A stretch of DNA of 64,000 nt from Phialocephala subalpina (taxonomy: Eukaryota > Ascomycota > Leotiomycetes > Helotiales > Mollisiaceae), in contig FJOG01000001.1 of NCBI GenBank assembly GCA_900073065.1, forward strand, positions 3,520,827 through 3,584,826, written 5' to 3'. Position numbers and translations under genes: made by a program. Shown here piece by piece: positions 12,773-24,615 of the stretch. Position 1 is the first letter of the stretch. Each line of letters begins with the position of its first letter. Below the pieces are notes generated by a model, which did not search any database, was not told the origin of the DNA, and saw only the letters and a program-made list of their open reading frames with translations.

Positions 12773-13924
12773 TTACAAAATAATTGTAAGCCCAAAAGCA
12801 ACGAGAACCCAACTCAATCTTGCAGTAAACCCTAGCGGTGCTGTAGAGACGCTTTTCTGAGTGAGGCTATTGAGAACCCCAGTCGCAGTAGCACTCGCAG
12901 TTGCTGTAGCCGTTGCCGTCGCCGTAGCTGTCGCAGTTGCTGTTGCTGTTGCTGTTGCACTCGCAGTTGCACTCGCACAAAAGGTAACCAGCCCAAGCAA
13001 AGTCCCACATGCAATCCCACCCCCCTGCCCGCCACTTCCACTCCCAGATCCACTCCCAGATCCACTCCCAGATCCACTGCCGCTCCCACTTCCACTCCCG
13101 CTTCCAACCCCAGTGTTACTCCCATCTCCAGTCCCATTCCCTTGCCCACTCCCCTGTCCACTCCCTTGCCCGGCTCCCTGACCCTCTCCTTGTCCACTGC
13201 CTTGACCACTTCCGCTCCCACCACCACTGACGCAAAAACTCCCAAGCCCAAGAATACCACCACAAGTTCCTCCACTGCCACCTCCAGATCCACTCCCAGA
13301 TCCGCTTCCAGATCCAGACCCAGATCCACTTCCAGATCCACTTCCACTACCACTACCACTCCCAGTCGCACTACTACTCGCGCTCGTTGATGTGGTATCA
13401 GCCCTCAATTCAAGGCGAGAGAAGACAGAGCAGAGCCCGGAGACGACATCGTCGGCAGAGAAGAGGTCGGTCTCGTTGCAGCTTTGTAAGAGGCACGGTG
13501 TTGCGGCTGTTTGGATGATCGTTTGCTGTGTGCCGCATTGGCAGGCTCCGTCACTGAGAGCGCAACCCGCATCGGAGATGGCGGAGGTTAGGCATGGGAT
13601 CTGTGAGGAAGGGTATTGTCAGCTATATGGCATGTTTGTGTGTATTTTGTGCATGGAGAGGCTTGATGGGGTGCTTGAGGGTGGAATGGTGGATCAGGAG
13701 ATGCTGCTCTGTTATATGTGAAGTGCCGAGACATACGCAAGAACTTCGAGCGATTGTTAAGCTCATCATGAGGATAACAGAGAGTACTCTAACGCAAAGA
13801 CAATTGTTTGAGCACGTAGATAGAGTGATTCGCGGGTACTTACAGCACAATCAGGCGCGGCGTTCAAGTTCTGGGCCGAAACTAGGCTGGCTGTAGCCGC
13901 GAACGTGAAATATATGGCCTTCAT
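12773..13924 (-). CDS. CFEM protein, Ser/Gly-repeat, GPI-anchored
   Basis: Exon 1 is 13844-13924 and encodes a signal peptide (MKAIYFTFAATASLVSA) plus the first CFEM residues. Exon 2 is 12773-13600, joined in frame across a 243-nt intron (GTAAGT...CTCACAG). The product has 302 aa. The CFEM domain (about residues 20-90) shows the expected cysteine spacing: DCA, IPCLTSAISDAGC, ACQC, PCLLQSC and a final C. Next comes a very long (SG)n tract broken by a Gln/Gly-rich section and two short Cys-containing segments, then an (AT)n tract. A hydrophobic C-terminus (LSWVLVAFGLTIIL) fits GPI anchoring. CFEM proteins sit in fungal walls or membranes, and some bind haem or act at the host surface. The repeats suggest a flexible wall-spanning stalk of variable length. 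Confidence 0.85.
12860..13375. repeat. Intragenic coding minisatellites in CFEM gene
   Basis: On the plus strand, runs of GCAGTTGCTGTAGC-like hexamers encode Ala-Thr repeats (12880-12975). Two blocks of CACTCCCAGATC-like 12-mers encode Ser-Gly repeats (about 13030-13115 and 13280-13365). A Gln-Gly variant lies between them (about 13135-13215). The repeats keep the frame, so length changes could alter the stalk without breaking the protein. Confidence 0.85.
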
Positions 13925-15095
13925 ATTTACTTTATTGATGTTTTGAAGCGAGTGGTGTAATGAATGTGTAGAACGTAGACAGGTATAAGAATCTGCACCG
14001 AAAGATGAAAAGAGGAGATGGGATGGATATGCTGGGCTTTTTAACCTCTACAAAGTAGTACAGTAAAGTCAACTACAACTTTCGAAATACCATAGATGGC
14101 TGTGCCTCCATGCTACTTTCTAGCTTCGCATCGCAAGAGATTCAGTTATGTGGTTGATGAGCGCAAGGATGAGCTAGGGATACTCGTAAATATGACGTGT
14201 GAGTGAACACCACGAGATTTTGTGCATAATTATCGAGAAGGATAAGATGCAAGGAGATACTTTTCTCTATGACTTTAAAAAGCAAGGAAGGACGAAAAGT
14301 CTGGCGAAATGCTGAAAATCGTCAATGTGGCGAAGTCGCTGTCAAAGTTAAAACCGAACACGTCGGCAACTTTATTTCAATAACGTCGGTGCGAAGCTTG
14401 TGTCAAACCCGAATACGCGGGCAACTTTATTTCAATAACGTCGATGCGAAGCCACTAGCGAGACTGCAAATGGTTGAAAGGCCTTCAGCATAAAGCACAG
14501 GGCGGCAGTCTAGAATCCAGGAGAATGACTCTGTCCGACCACTGGATCATAAAATATCGAAGAGGGATACTAAGATAAGAAAGATGGAACAGCGCATGAA
14601 AGCGGTCTCTGAGACAGATGTCCAGAAGTCCCCGGCAAGAAGAGGAACCTGACTGAGCTCGAAGCTGGAATGCTGTGCGCAGAAAGAAGTGTCGTATTTT
14701 TGGATTTAGCTATTTTTCGGGTTCGTGCTGGAATGCTAAAATCAATTGGTCTTCGAATAACCAATGTACTGCTCCATACTTCAGACTCCATCATGTCGAT
14801 GTTCGATATCCGTGCCACTGAAAGCTCGGCTAAATGCGGGGTACGTACCCCTATTTCCTTGCTTGGCCAAGCGAGCGAGGGCTGACAGCGCCCAAATTTT
14901 AAACTCCCGAGAACAATGAGCTCTTTGTTCGAAGCTTCGTGATTCAGAGTCAAAAGGGAGGCTGTTCTAGTTGACTCTAGACGGTATGACAACTTCGAGG
15001 CGCCGTCGCGGGTATTCATGCGTTGGGTATAAATGTCTGTTACGAGGCTCTGGTTGGTTTCCCTCCAAAATCTCTCACCAACAACACTGCCCACC
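13925..15095. other. Intergenic, with a 55-bp tandem repeat
   Basis: No supportable gene is seen. A 55-bp unit containing GGCAACTTTATTTCAATAAC is repeated in tandem, at about 14346-14400 and 14401-14455, with about 85-90 percent identity. The only long frame in the stretch (minus strand, 14570-15154) runs antisense across the next gene's start and shows no motif. Confidence 0.55.
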
Positions 15096-15641
15096 ATGAC
15101 GGAAAATGAGATGACAGCCGTCCAGGAACATTCATCTAGCTTTTCACGCTTCACCGAACTACCTGTCGAGTTGCGACTTATGATCTGGTCCCGTACTATT
15201 CGTCCCCGACGACTAGAGGTATCAACCGACTGGAGCTCGAGATACTATGACACTCCTCGTAACAAAGTCCATACAAACTTCCCGGCCTTGCTTCGCGTAT
15301 GTCAAGAATCTCGACGCCTAGGATTGGAGATATATCGGAGATGCTCCGCAGAAACCGTCAGAGTTCCATTCTACCTCTCTGTCTTTGATACCATCCACTT
15401 CAACCATTATACTGCCATGCTACACTTTGATATCTGTTTCGATACCTCTCAAATATATTCTGAGGTCCCTCCTTCCGAGAACGAGTTGGCATTCTTTCGA
15501 AATGTCATCTTCAAGGCTTGTCCAGACTCAATCGGAGAGCAAATCTTGACCCCGAAAAGACAGAAGCTTTATCACATCCATATGCGGTTGAGAGGAGAGG
15601 AAGGAAGCAATGAGAACCAAATGATGAAGCACGGAATCTGA
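15096..15641 (+). CDS. 2EXR domain protein, copy 1
   Basis: I chose the ATG at 15096 (MTENEMTAVQEHS); the frame stays open upstream to 15033. The product is 181 aa. It has the 2EXR signature: FTELPVELRLMIWSRTI near the N-terminus, then LLRVCQESRRLGLEIYRRC and a conserved DTIHF segment. 2EXR proteins are a large family of unknown function, expanded in filamentous ascomycetes and F-box-like at the N-terminus. This copy is shorter than the roughly 250-300 residues typical of the family, so the C-terminus may be lost. Two more 2EXR genes follow on the same strand. Confidence 0.65.
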   Translation: MTENEMTAVQEHSSSFSRFTELPVELRLMIWSRTIRPRRLEVSTDWSSRYYDTPRNKVHTNFPALLRVCQESRRLGLEIYRRCSAETVRVPFYLSVFDTIHFNHYTAMLHFDICFDTSQIYSEVPPSENELAFFRNVIFKACPDSIGEQILTPKRQKLYHIHMRLRGEEGSNENQMMKHGI

Positions 15642-16060
15642 GCGAAGCAGAGTAGCTAAATGAGGCAGTGGAGTTGAAGGATACGGCGCGAGGTTGGGGA
15701 TTTGTATGACTCTAGATCATACATCGTGATCAAAAATCCGATATTCTTCAATGTGTCCATCCTCCAATATGATACCTTTGTCCAAGCGAAGGTGAAACTC
15801 GGCAAAATACGGAAGATCTCCCAAATCAAGTACAGCCAAGTCGCCTCACTTTGCTGAGACAAAGAAAGCTTCTTGCTCGTAGTTTCACGAGCTTTGGAGG
15901 CGGAGGAACTTCTGCTGCGGGATTCTGGATCTACCGTGAACTTTACGTCGACTCTCACACTTCGAATTTGGCGAGATGACCGACATAAAGCTTTCTTCCT
16001 GGAAGTCTGCTGAACGGCCTTCTCATCTCAAGCAGGACTCATCCATTACTCACACTCGAA

Positions 16061-17023
16061 ATGTCAGCTATCAAGATAGGACTTGAGAAGGAGCATACTT
16101 TCACACATTTTCCTCGTCTGCCCACGGAAATGCGCCTGATGGTATGGGCCTATGCTATGGTCCCCAACATTATAGACATTGTATGCATGTCAAAATCTGG
16201 AATTTCTTATGCAACACAGAATCCACCCCACATTCCACCCAACAAAATGCCACCTGCTTTTGCCTACAGACAACCTCTTCCATTACTTCATTTCTGTCGA
16301 GAATCTCGGGTTGAAACGCTGAAGCAATACCGTTCTTGCTTCACGGACGTATTGGAACGACCCATTTACATTGCCAATTTCGATACCCTTCATTTCGACC
16401 GTGAAATGACATTCCGATAGCTTTCGATGTCAGCCTGGGCTACTGGTGAACCTGGACAACAAACTCGATGAAGCAGGCATTTTGAAGATCTAACATTTGT
16501 CCACAACATTATTATCGATCGATGCCGTTATGATAGGTGTGGTCGTCCTCTTGTATTTCAACAAAGGGATCTATGGCAAAAGAAAGAATCTGAGATAGTC
16601 GATACAATGCTAGCTGCATGCAAGTTTGCCAATCTCAAGCGGTTGGACTTTGTTAACACCTGCCGCTCTGTGAGATGGAATCGACTTGATTGTAGATTTA
16701 AGGAAAGGGGGAAGCTGAAACTAAATACAAAATAAGGACCCAAAAAAGGACCCACTCATCTGATACGCTCTCTCTCCTATCAATCGGATATCAAAGACTG
16801 TCAGAAGGACTCCGAGTCCGTCCTACTAGCCTGTGGCGTGGCGTTTGGGTTGGATAATGTAGCTATGGGTAGGATTATAGAGTTGAACGAGGAAAGTAAA
16901 AGGGAGATTAAGAAGCGTAGACGTGAAAGAGAGGAGAAATGGAGCAAGGTCAGATCTGAGCACGCATCGCGGGGAGTCCCATACAGAGGAACAAGAGCTT
17001 GGAACGCTGTGTGGTTCTACTGA
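16061..17023 (+). pseudogene. 2EXR domain protein, copy 2, broken
   Basis: The first frame (16061-16420) has the 2EXR start FPRLPTEMRLMVWAYAM, the LLHFCRESRVETLKQYRSC motif and NFDTLHFDREM, then ends at TAG 16418-16420. Coding-like sequence resumes in another frame at about 16473 (HFEDLTFVHNIIIDRCRYD...) and stays open to a TAA near 16733. A third piece (16838-17023) is rich in Arg, Lys and Glu and resembles the charged tail of such proteins. At least one frameshift and two stops separate the pieces, so this is a decayed tandem copy. Confidence 0.6.
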
Positions 17024-17384
17024 AAAATGACACATGGATAGCGTGAAGTGGAAGGAAGGGTTGCAATAACAGCAATAGACGAACAGACACTAGATAGCAC
17101 CAAAAAAACCTGAACACACCGTATGACTGTATTGCCTCGATTCTCAGTCTCAATAAAGAATGTGTCTCGCTCCCTGAGAACATTCTGGAAAGTCTCGAAA
17201 CTTTGCGATGTGACTCTCGAGCATAAAGAAAGCTCGCGCTTGTGCTTCTGATGCCAATTAGATGCTCAACATCGAGCAGCTTCGACAAACATATGTCACG
17301 GACATAACTAAAACCACCCTCGCAGCCCAGTCTCTCATTCCTGATCATCTCAACAACACTTGCCATACTTAGCACTCCTTCGAC

Positions 17385-18419
17385 ATGCCGACTGACGAGA
17401 CGACAGAACTCCAAAAAGAACAACTCACATTCGCTGGCTTGCCAACAGAGTTGAGGTTCATGATCCGGTCCCATACGATGCTGCCTCAGGTGATCAAGGC
17501 ATCCTCATCGGCATCAGAGATACGGGTTCCCGGAGAACGAAGTCGACTCGTAGTGACGGCACGGGCCCAAGCCACCGTTCCCAAGATGCTTCATGTCTGC
17601 CGCGAGTCACGAAGTGTAGGTCTGAAAACGTATCGTTCGTGCTTTGGACGAGTCTTCAAGCACCCAATCTACGTTGCCCATTTTGACGCTCTCTACATCC
17701 TGGAACACCGAGTTCTCTGTCGGTTCCTTCATCCAGACATACAGGACCTCAAGGATAGTGGACCAGATCTACTACGCTCATTTGATGTTGTTCATCGAAC
17801 AGATCTTGCTTCTGTCCAAAACCTCGTTGTGGGCCCATAGCCATTCTTCGACCCTGTTTATTCCAAAGGACGTGTGTTTGCCGAAAAGACGGACTTAAGG
17901 CAGATATCTCTAGCCATCCACACCTTTAGAAACATCAAGTATGTGAACATTCTATGTCCCGATGAACGAGAACGAGATCTAGAACGCCTCAAAGGCCACC
18001 TCAAGCCCCACTCTCCTTTCTTTGCAAAACTAGTTATATGGGACGACGAGCAAATTAGCAAGATGATGAAGGAGATAAAGTTGCGGAGAGTTGCCAAGTT
18101 GGGAATCAACGTAATGGCATAGAAACTGCTTGGCAAAATGAAGACTGTAGCCCAAATTGGGTCGGGAAAGTCTCGGATATGGCAATATCAAGACTTGGAC
18201 CCAGGATATGTCTTCCAGCATCATCAGATCTCTAAACGTGCTTTAAAGTTACGAACAAACAACTTGGGAGATCACTGGCGCGGTGCAGTAGACTTTCCTT
18301 TCCTTCAGAACATATCTGTGCTCGACAGTATCAGCAAGAGCCAGATAAATAGCAAATACACACCAATCATGCCATCCATGCCATCCATGCCATCCATCTT
18401 GAGCCATCGCGTGACATAG
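17385..18419 (+). pseudogene. 2EXR domain protein, copy 3, two amber stops
   Basis: One continuous frame runs from ATG 17385 to TGA-free sequence ending at 18419, interrupted only by TAG at 17838-17840 and TAG at 18120-18122. The first part carries FAGLPTELRFMIRSHTM, MLHVCRESRSVGLKTYRSC and HFDALYIL. The segment after the first stop (PFFDPVYSKGRVFAEKTDLR...) reads as the C-terminal half of a 2EXR protein. After the second stop about 95 more codons stay open, ending in three MPS repeats. The first TAG fits a CAG-to-TAG change. Readthrough is possible in principle, but decay is simpler. Confidence 0.6.
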
Positions 18420-18445
18420 TGTTATAATCACGTATTTAGCAAGCA

Positions 18446-21293
18446 TCACATCGATGAAGCTCTGGCCGAACTCTGTCCACGCTTCAGCTTCGAAATAGCA
18501 GTCAAGACATCATCTCTCTCGGTTCCCACGTTGCCGAGGTCATTTACTAAATCTCTGAATACACCGCGAAGTCGGCGTTGATACCACCAGCCACTAAAGC
18601 ATCTAGATCAGCGTCAGTATGACATCCTTTCAGGAGTTTCAGAATACGCAACTTACACAGCCGCGAGAAAGGCAGTAGCTGTGATACCAGTAGACATCCA
18701 GTAGTCCCCTGCAGCCTTAATATCAAGCGCACTGTTCGTGCTGATAACGACTTGCACACTACCGTGAGGTTTTGTCCACCACGGTGCATTGAGGTCGCAG
18801 AAATCAGAGCGATAGACCCCAATCAGCTGCATTACTGTATCTAGATCAGCTGTGAGGACGACTGTGAGGAGGACTGAATCAGCCATCGATACGACTCACA
18901 CGTTCCACCGATAGAAATGAATACGCTGCTAAGTCCTAGAATTGTAGCACAGCCAAACCAGAGCACTGCCCAGAGAGACTTCATAGAACACCGAGTTTTA
19001 GGGTTTCGCCAGGCTACATGATTGGTGGTTGGAGTATAGAATCCACTTTTTTCAAGCCAGCTACCTCGTCGCAAGAAAGGTAGAGGCTCAAGACATTTGT
19101 CGGGGACATCGCCCCATGCCCATATCCTGAAAAGGGTCAGCATATGGTACCTAAAAACGCCAAACAAGTGGCATTGGTGGAGAAGTCAATAAGACGACTT
19201 ACCAGAGGCACATCAGGCAGAGTTGGGTGATTGCGTGAACTGTGAATGTCAAGCTCCTGCAGCTGACTCCTACTTGGGGAGTGTAGAAGGCGGTCAGGAA
19301 AGCGAGCACATATGGTACCTCCAACTATAACGAGTCAGCCGGTCAGTCACTACAGAGTCCGTTATGTACGAAGCTTCGCAGCACGAATACTAGGGGTGCT
19401 CAAATTTCCAGCACTACTCACCAATAACAAAGTCAAGCCCAAGACCACCGCCCATCCCTTGACGGTCATTGCGGTCTTTTCTCTCAAATCCAACATATCT
19501 TTATCGAAAGCAGGAGGCGTACCACGCCGAGCAGGATCACAGTACTCGTAAGTCATCCATACCTGTGAGAATTAGTAGGGCAACGTTGAATTCCTTCCTA
19601 CGCAAACTTGCCTTTTGAATCCAATTGCGCTTGCTCCGTCCCCGGAACCATAACCACTGCGGTCTGTATCGGCTCTCATACGCCAGTTCGAAGTATGGAT
19701 TCAGTGGATTTCTCAATTCGCCCTCCGAGTAGATGCTCTCAACATTGACAATGTCATGTGCGAGTACACCTTCGAGAGCGTTGGGGTTGTTGCCAGCTAG
19801 GAGAAGTCCCGAAACGACAGCGATGTGGGGGAGAATCATGTACCACCTGTTCAGTCAGCCATTGTACCAAGTCCAGAGAACAGGCGAACATGCATCCTAG
19901 CGATAACAAGTAGAGATAAAAGAGAGGAAGCTTACATCCTGAAAGCGATCTCTATAGAGGTATCATGATCACCAAGGTTGGTTAGAGTTGCCACAATGGT
20001 AAAAACAAAAGTGCCAAGGTAGAACACCACTGGAGCTCCCACGGTCGCACCAAAGGATGTCTGGCAGGCCAGCATGGTACGTAACTATAAGTCCGAAAAT
20101 CAGCAGGATCCCAGCAGTGGTCTTCGGGAAATGCTTGACGTACCTGAGTCTTCGTTCGACCAATCAGTCGAACCATGTCTAGACTTCGAGGAAGTGGAGA
20201 CTCGAGGCAAGCAGCACTGTCGCAATCAGCTACTTTGCATTTGGTGTCATGCAATGGCTGTTGTCTGGGTGTCATGATCGCCATGTCTCTGTAAGTGCGG
20301 AGAGGGTGTATCAAGTATTCGATATGAGCCCAGGCAGAGAGTGTGTTTGGAAGTCCTGTTCGCGGGTAATGGGAGTAATTTGGCCACTGCTCGCTGTTCT
20401 CCGGATTCCTGTAGTCAACCAGTTGCATTTCTTCCGACGTCAGGTCCGGATTGAGATCGAGATTGCCGCAGAGCATGACGAACAGGAGTCGAACTCGCAT
20501 GTCCAAGGTCAGCTGAGATTCTTTTGTCTTTTCTTGTATAAATCGGATGAGAAGGTTGTCCAGATATGCTTCGTATAGACCACTCATCAGCATCGGACCT
20601 GCGAACGCGAAGCACATCGACAGCTAAACGATGGTGTCGAAAACACCCGAGAGCCATGCTAGGATCATGTCGAAAGGCGCAAGGAGCCAAGCCTTTGGTC
20701 GAGAGAAGTCAAGAGTGAACACCTTTTCGTAAATTGTGACCTTTCTCCTTCGTGGGACCGATAGGCCTAGTGATCATATTAGCCTTTGCTTGCGATGAAA
20801 GGATGAAAGCAGTACAGAAGATAATGGCAGGCAGAAGAAAACCGACAAAAGGTGTAATCCATTGAGCCTGAGCCATGGAACTTGACAATTGCCAGCCTGG
20901 ACAGTTGTGTTCGAGCCAGCTATCAGGAACTTGAATGACAGGTGTGCCAGATTTGTTGCCATTCCAAACAGCGGTGCAGGGGAATTGACTGTCCGCGGTT
21001 GCAGAGAGCAATTGATCCACCGAGGCTTGGATGAAGGTTGGCGTGTTCTCAACGATGAAGCCATTCTTGATAGCGAGGGATTCGTTGACAGCCAACAGGC
21101 AGCAGTGCGTGAAGTTTTGTCCGCCTAGGTGTTGGCTTCGTCCCTAGATAAGGTTAGAATCTGAACATCAAAGGTGAGGTTGCGTGTTGTGTGCAAAGGG
21201 GACCTGAACGTGTTGACTCACTGTAGTCGCAGCTGTGAGATTAATCAACTGTGGGAATGCCTCCCCAAGGTTTGTGTAGTTTCCCTGCCTCAT
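18446..21293 (-). pseudogene. Ten-exon multipass membrane protein, one internal stop
   Basis: Ten exons close in frame: 21293-21222, 21143-20816, 20766-20144, 20084-19936, 19846-19612, 19562-19422, 19324-19203, 19150-18900, 18834-18657 and 18602-18446 (752 codons). The only defect is TAG at 20624-20626, inside FDTIV-stop-LSMCFAFAGPML, where a Trp codon would fit. The product has an extracellular-type N-terminal Cys-containing domain, then several hydrophobic segments, such as WITPFVGFLLPAIIF, PVVFYLGTFVFTIVA and GWAVVLGLTLLLV. It resembles uncharacterised fungal integral membrane proteins, and its function is unknown. The intron at 19611-19563 is GC-AG. A 47-nt GT-AG splice could remove the stop, but it would also delete a membrane segment. 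An upstream exon in 21345-21809 (minus) is possible. Confidence 0.7.
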
Positions 21294-22035
21294 TGTTCGA
21301 CGTGAAGGTGACTTTTGTTGAGGTTAGGAGGTGGGAACAAAATGTCATGAGGTGAGGTTGTTAGCAACCTCGCTTAATTCACTCTGGAAGGAGTGAATTA
21401 CCCTCCTCCCCAAATCGTCATTATAGCTGTTTGTGAAAGTGATTCTCGAGAATGGACAGAGCTCATGCGTCCACGAAAGTGTCCTACGGGACTTGGGACA
21501 ATTCTGTGTTACTTCGAGCGCGTTTGCATGCATTCCATCTCTAACAATCTGGCCACACATTGGGGGAGAAGATTGTCCGTGAAGCTCGGTACTACTGCCT
21601 CGAAGATGTCTGATGAGATTGTTCTCGGAAGTCTCGGACAACTCCGAGGCTCTGCAGCAGTATTGAGGAACCAAAGTGTCGTCCTTGAAGGCATCGGACA
21701 ATACCAGGTAGCGATGGTTCTGATGGTCTGAATGGCACTTGCCAACATATGGTCCGATCATCGTTGCGGTTCTGGAGAATTTTGAGCGACTTCTTCGATG
21801 TCTATGCACTGGCTAGGGATGGAATCTTGTTCACGATCAGCTAGACTAAACTTTTCGATCACTACAGTCAAACCTCTCCCACGCTCTCTATCGCCCCTAA
21901 AGTATATACAACCTGGGCGCTTGACTTGCATCCAATTCCCGCCATGTCTTCAGTGCAGGCCATCGTTGATCATTAAATCATCGTCATCTCATCATCTACT
22001 CTCCCAAGTTTGGTTACTCCTTCAAATATGTATGC
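21294..22035. other. Intergenic; possible upstream exon
   Basis: A minus-strand frame at 21345-21809 ends with WTHELCPFSRITFTNSYNDD, which could belong to an earlier exon of the membrane-protein gene, but I could not find a convincing splice into it. Nothing else is recognised. Confidence 0.3.
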
Positions 22036-24615
22036 TCATCCCCAATTCATCAAAACCTGCTTCTTGTTCTTATTCCCTTTCTTCTTCCCCTTCCCATTTG
22101 CATCCTCCGCCTCAGCAGCATCAATACTCGGCCCGCCATTACTCGCAGACGGTGGACCCCAAGGATTCGCATTCGTGACTGGACTATTGACCAAATCTCT
22201 CCTAACCATTCTACCATTTCCGTACCCCATGATCGTACTCTGAGGTTTGGCCGCCGGAGGCAGAGCAGGGAAAGCATCACCACCTTTCGCTACGTTTCTA
22301 GAGGCAGGTCGAGAAGTTGGAGGCGTAGGTCGCGCAGATGATGGATTTGAGCTAGAAGTAGCCGCCGGGGGAGGAACCCATGGAGTTGTACTGACCTTTG
22401 TTGAGCTGGCGTTTGGTCGAGTTGTTGGCGGTAAGCTAGGGAAGGAGTTCACAGCGCTCGAAGTAGAGGGCGATGATGCTGTAGAAGAGCCACCCCAGGA
22501 TCGAGCTTGAGAGACGGAGGATCGTGAAGACTGAGCAGTACTTGATTTCAGCTTCAAGACTCTCGTGCTCTTTGCACCACCACCATTGCCACTGCTTCCT
22601 CCCGCAGCTGCCGAAGAGCTGACTGCCCAGTTTAAAGGTATCGTACTACCTCCACTGCCACTCGCAGCTGGCAGGGATGGGTAGTCTTCATTGATAGCTC
22701 GCCAGTTATTCCATGCTGTTCGTAACGAATCTGCTTTAGTCTTGTCTTCATACAGATCCGCAACCTCTCGAACCAAAGTACCAAGAGCTGAAGCGCTAGT
22801 GTCCGAGAACAGGGCGAAGAAAGCCTCGATAAGGGCTGCTGCGGATAGGGCATTGTTCTTGAAGGAAGAGATTGAATTCCGGAATTGCTGAAGCTTGGTC
22901 GAATCGTTTTGAAGAAGGGTGCTGGCACGATCAATGACATCGCGATGTCGTAGTTGTCGAGCCTGCTCTTGGGGCGACACTTCGGCTAAGTCTAGATTGT
23001 TCACAGCTTGTGTGGCAGCCGCGACAGCCTGTGTAGATGGGCGTGGTGCAGGACGAGCGCTCGCTTGCGCAGGGGTTGGAGCCGCAGTCAACTGCCCACC
23101 AAAAGTGCGAGAGCCAGCTGCAGTCTGTATCTCCATTTGGCGCTGGAACGCTTGCTGGTCCCTTCGTAGTGGTTGGGCACTGGAAGCTGGTATTGGCTCG
23201 GTATTTGGATCCCTCCCTCTTCCTCGACCCCTTCCGTCTCTCTGTTCTCTCTGGCTTCCACCTCCTCTCCGCTCCTGTACATACGGTTGTCGGTATTCAA
23301 AATTGGCCATATCCACAACCCTTGCATCTCTCCGTACATCCTTCGATAGATCATTTCCATGCTCGCTCAATTGATGTGCCTTCAGGTCGATTTCGCTAGT
23401 GAAGGCAATGAACTTCTTCTCCAAGCAACTTGGATGCGAGCAAACGAAGTGGTCTGCCTTGAAATGGGCGTACAGAGCATCGTAATTCAGGAAGTATTGT
23501 GGCGGTCGACCGCCCAAGTTATCGCAAAGTTGGCACCTCTCGTGCTTCTCCCTGCAATGGACAAACAACTCATCATCTCCATAGAATCTCAAGCCACAGA
23601 ACGAGCATAGTGGATGGCCCTTGAACCCACTCTGATCCACAGCTCCCGGGTTGTCGTCTCCTTTCTTCATATGCTTCGACAGCTCGGCATCTTTGTACAA
23701 CACATGTTCGTGAGTGAAGACCTTCTTATGCCTCGAACACAAATCACAGATCTTCTTCTGATGCACACTCTGAACATGTTTGTGCAGAAGAGGCCACGAG
23801 AGGCATGCAACATCGCAGTCTTGGTCCGGGCAGTTGTATCTGAGTAGTAGTCTTGTATCGTCCTGAATGTCATTGTTCTCGTATCTGATCCCAATATTCT
23901 GGTCCACGCTTGCAATATCCGCATCCGTGAACTCTTCATACCGCTTCTCCGCGTCGTCCGTGAAGATCACGAAAGTTCCTTCTGACTGTTTAACCATGTT
24001 AGCAACCATCGAGTTCAAGCATTGCCAGATGATCTCGCATAGGATCACGCAGATGGTATCAAATAATCCAAGCATGACAGCATCCCTAGAGATTTAAGTG
24101 AGGACAAGGAGAACCCTCCTTGACAAATCCACGAGGAATGCAAGAGATCAGCCACATACCCGACAATGAGCACAATTCTTATCCTTATACAACGCCCTCA
24201 TCCGCAACGAACAAATATGGCACGTCCGATGATTACACGGATAAATCGCCTCGTGCAGAATCGGACTCGCGCAAATGAAGCAGACCTCCGCCTCAGTCTC
24301 GTTCGCTCCCTCTGCTATTGTCTTGCCTGCCATATTCTCTTTGCCTTTGCCATCGGGAGTTTCTCCTCCAGCTCCATTTCCACCTATATTCGAGGGCCGA
24401 GCAACTTGTGCGGGGTTTGATTGTCCTCTTCCTCGTCCTCGATGATGCGCTTGTCGATTATCGTAGCCTCCATTGTCGCCCTGGAAGCTATCGCCTCTTC
24501 CACGCCCACGACCACCTCGTCCTCTCCCTCTTCCGCCTCCTCTTCCACCTCTGGCAGTAGCTGGGGAGTCTGTCGACTCAGTTACAGTCGCAACACCGCT
24601 TGCTTCACTGGCCAT
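22036..24615 (-). CDS. HEL2: HEL2/ZNF598-type RING E3 ubiquitin ligase
   Basis: Exon 1 is 24160-24615 and exon 2 is 22036-23985, giving 801 aa. The 174-nt intron (GTATGT, branch TGCTAAC, AAACAG) joins HCR to SEGTFVIFTDD as expected for the family. The N-terminus is rich in RGG-like Gly/Arg repeats. The RING finger (about residues 110-153) shows CFIC, CNHRTCHIC and CAHC. C2H2-type zinc fingers follow (CPDQDCDVACLSWPLLHKHVQ, CSFCGLRFYGDDELFVHCR, CSHPSCLEKKFIAF). The C-terminal half is low-complexity Ser/Pro/Ala, with a basic end (KGKKKGNKNKK). HEL2 senses collided ribosomes and ubiquitinates small-subunit proteins in ribosome-associated quality control. The gene appears intact. Confidence 0.9.

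Noticed and set aside
12832..13371. Second minus-strand repeat frame and plus-strand Pro-rich frames
   Set aside because: They are alternative frames of the CFEM minisatellite; only the frame with the CFEM domain and GPI tail is credible.
14341..14455. 55-bp repeat as a regulatory array
   Set aside because: There are only two copies and no known binding motif, so it is reported as a plain repeat.
14570..15154. 194-codon minus-strand frame
   Set aside because: It runs antisense over the 2EXR start, has no motif and no signal of selection.
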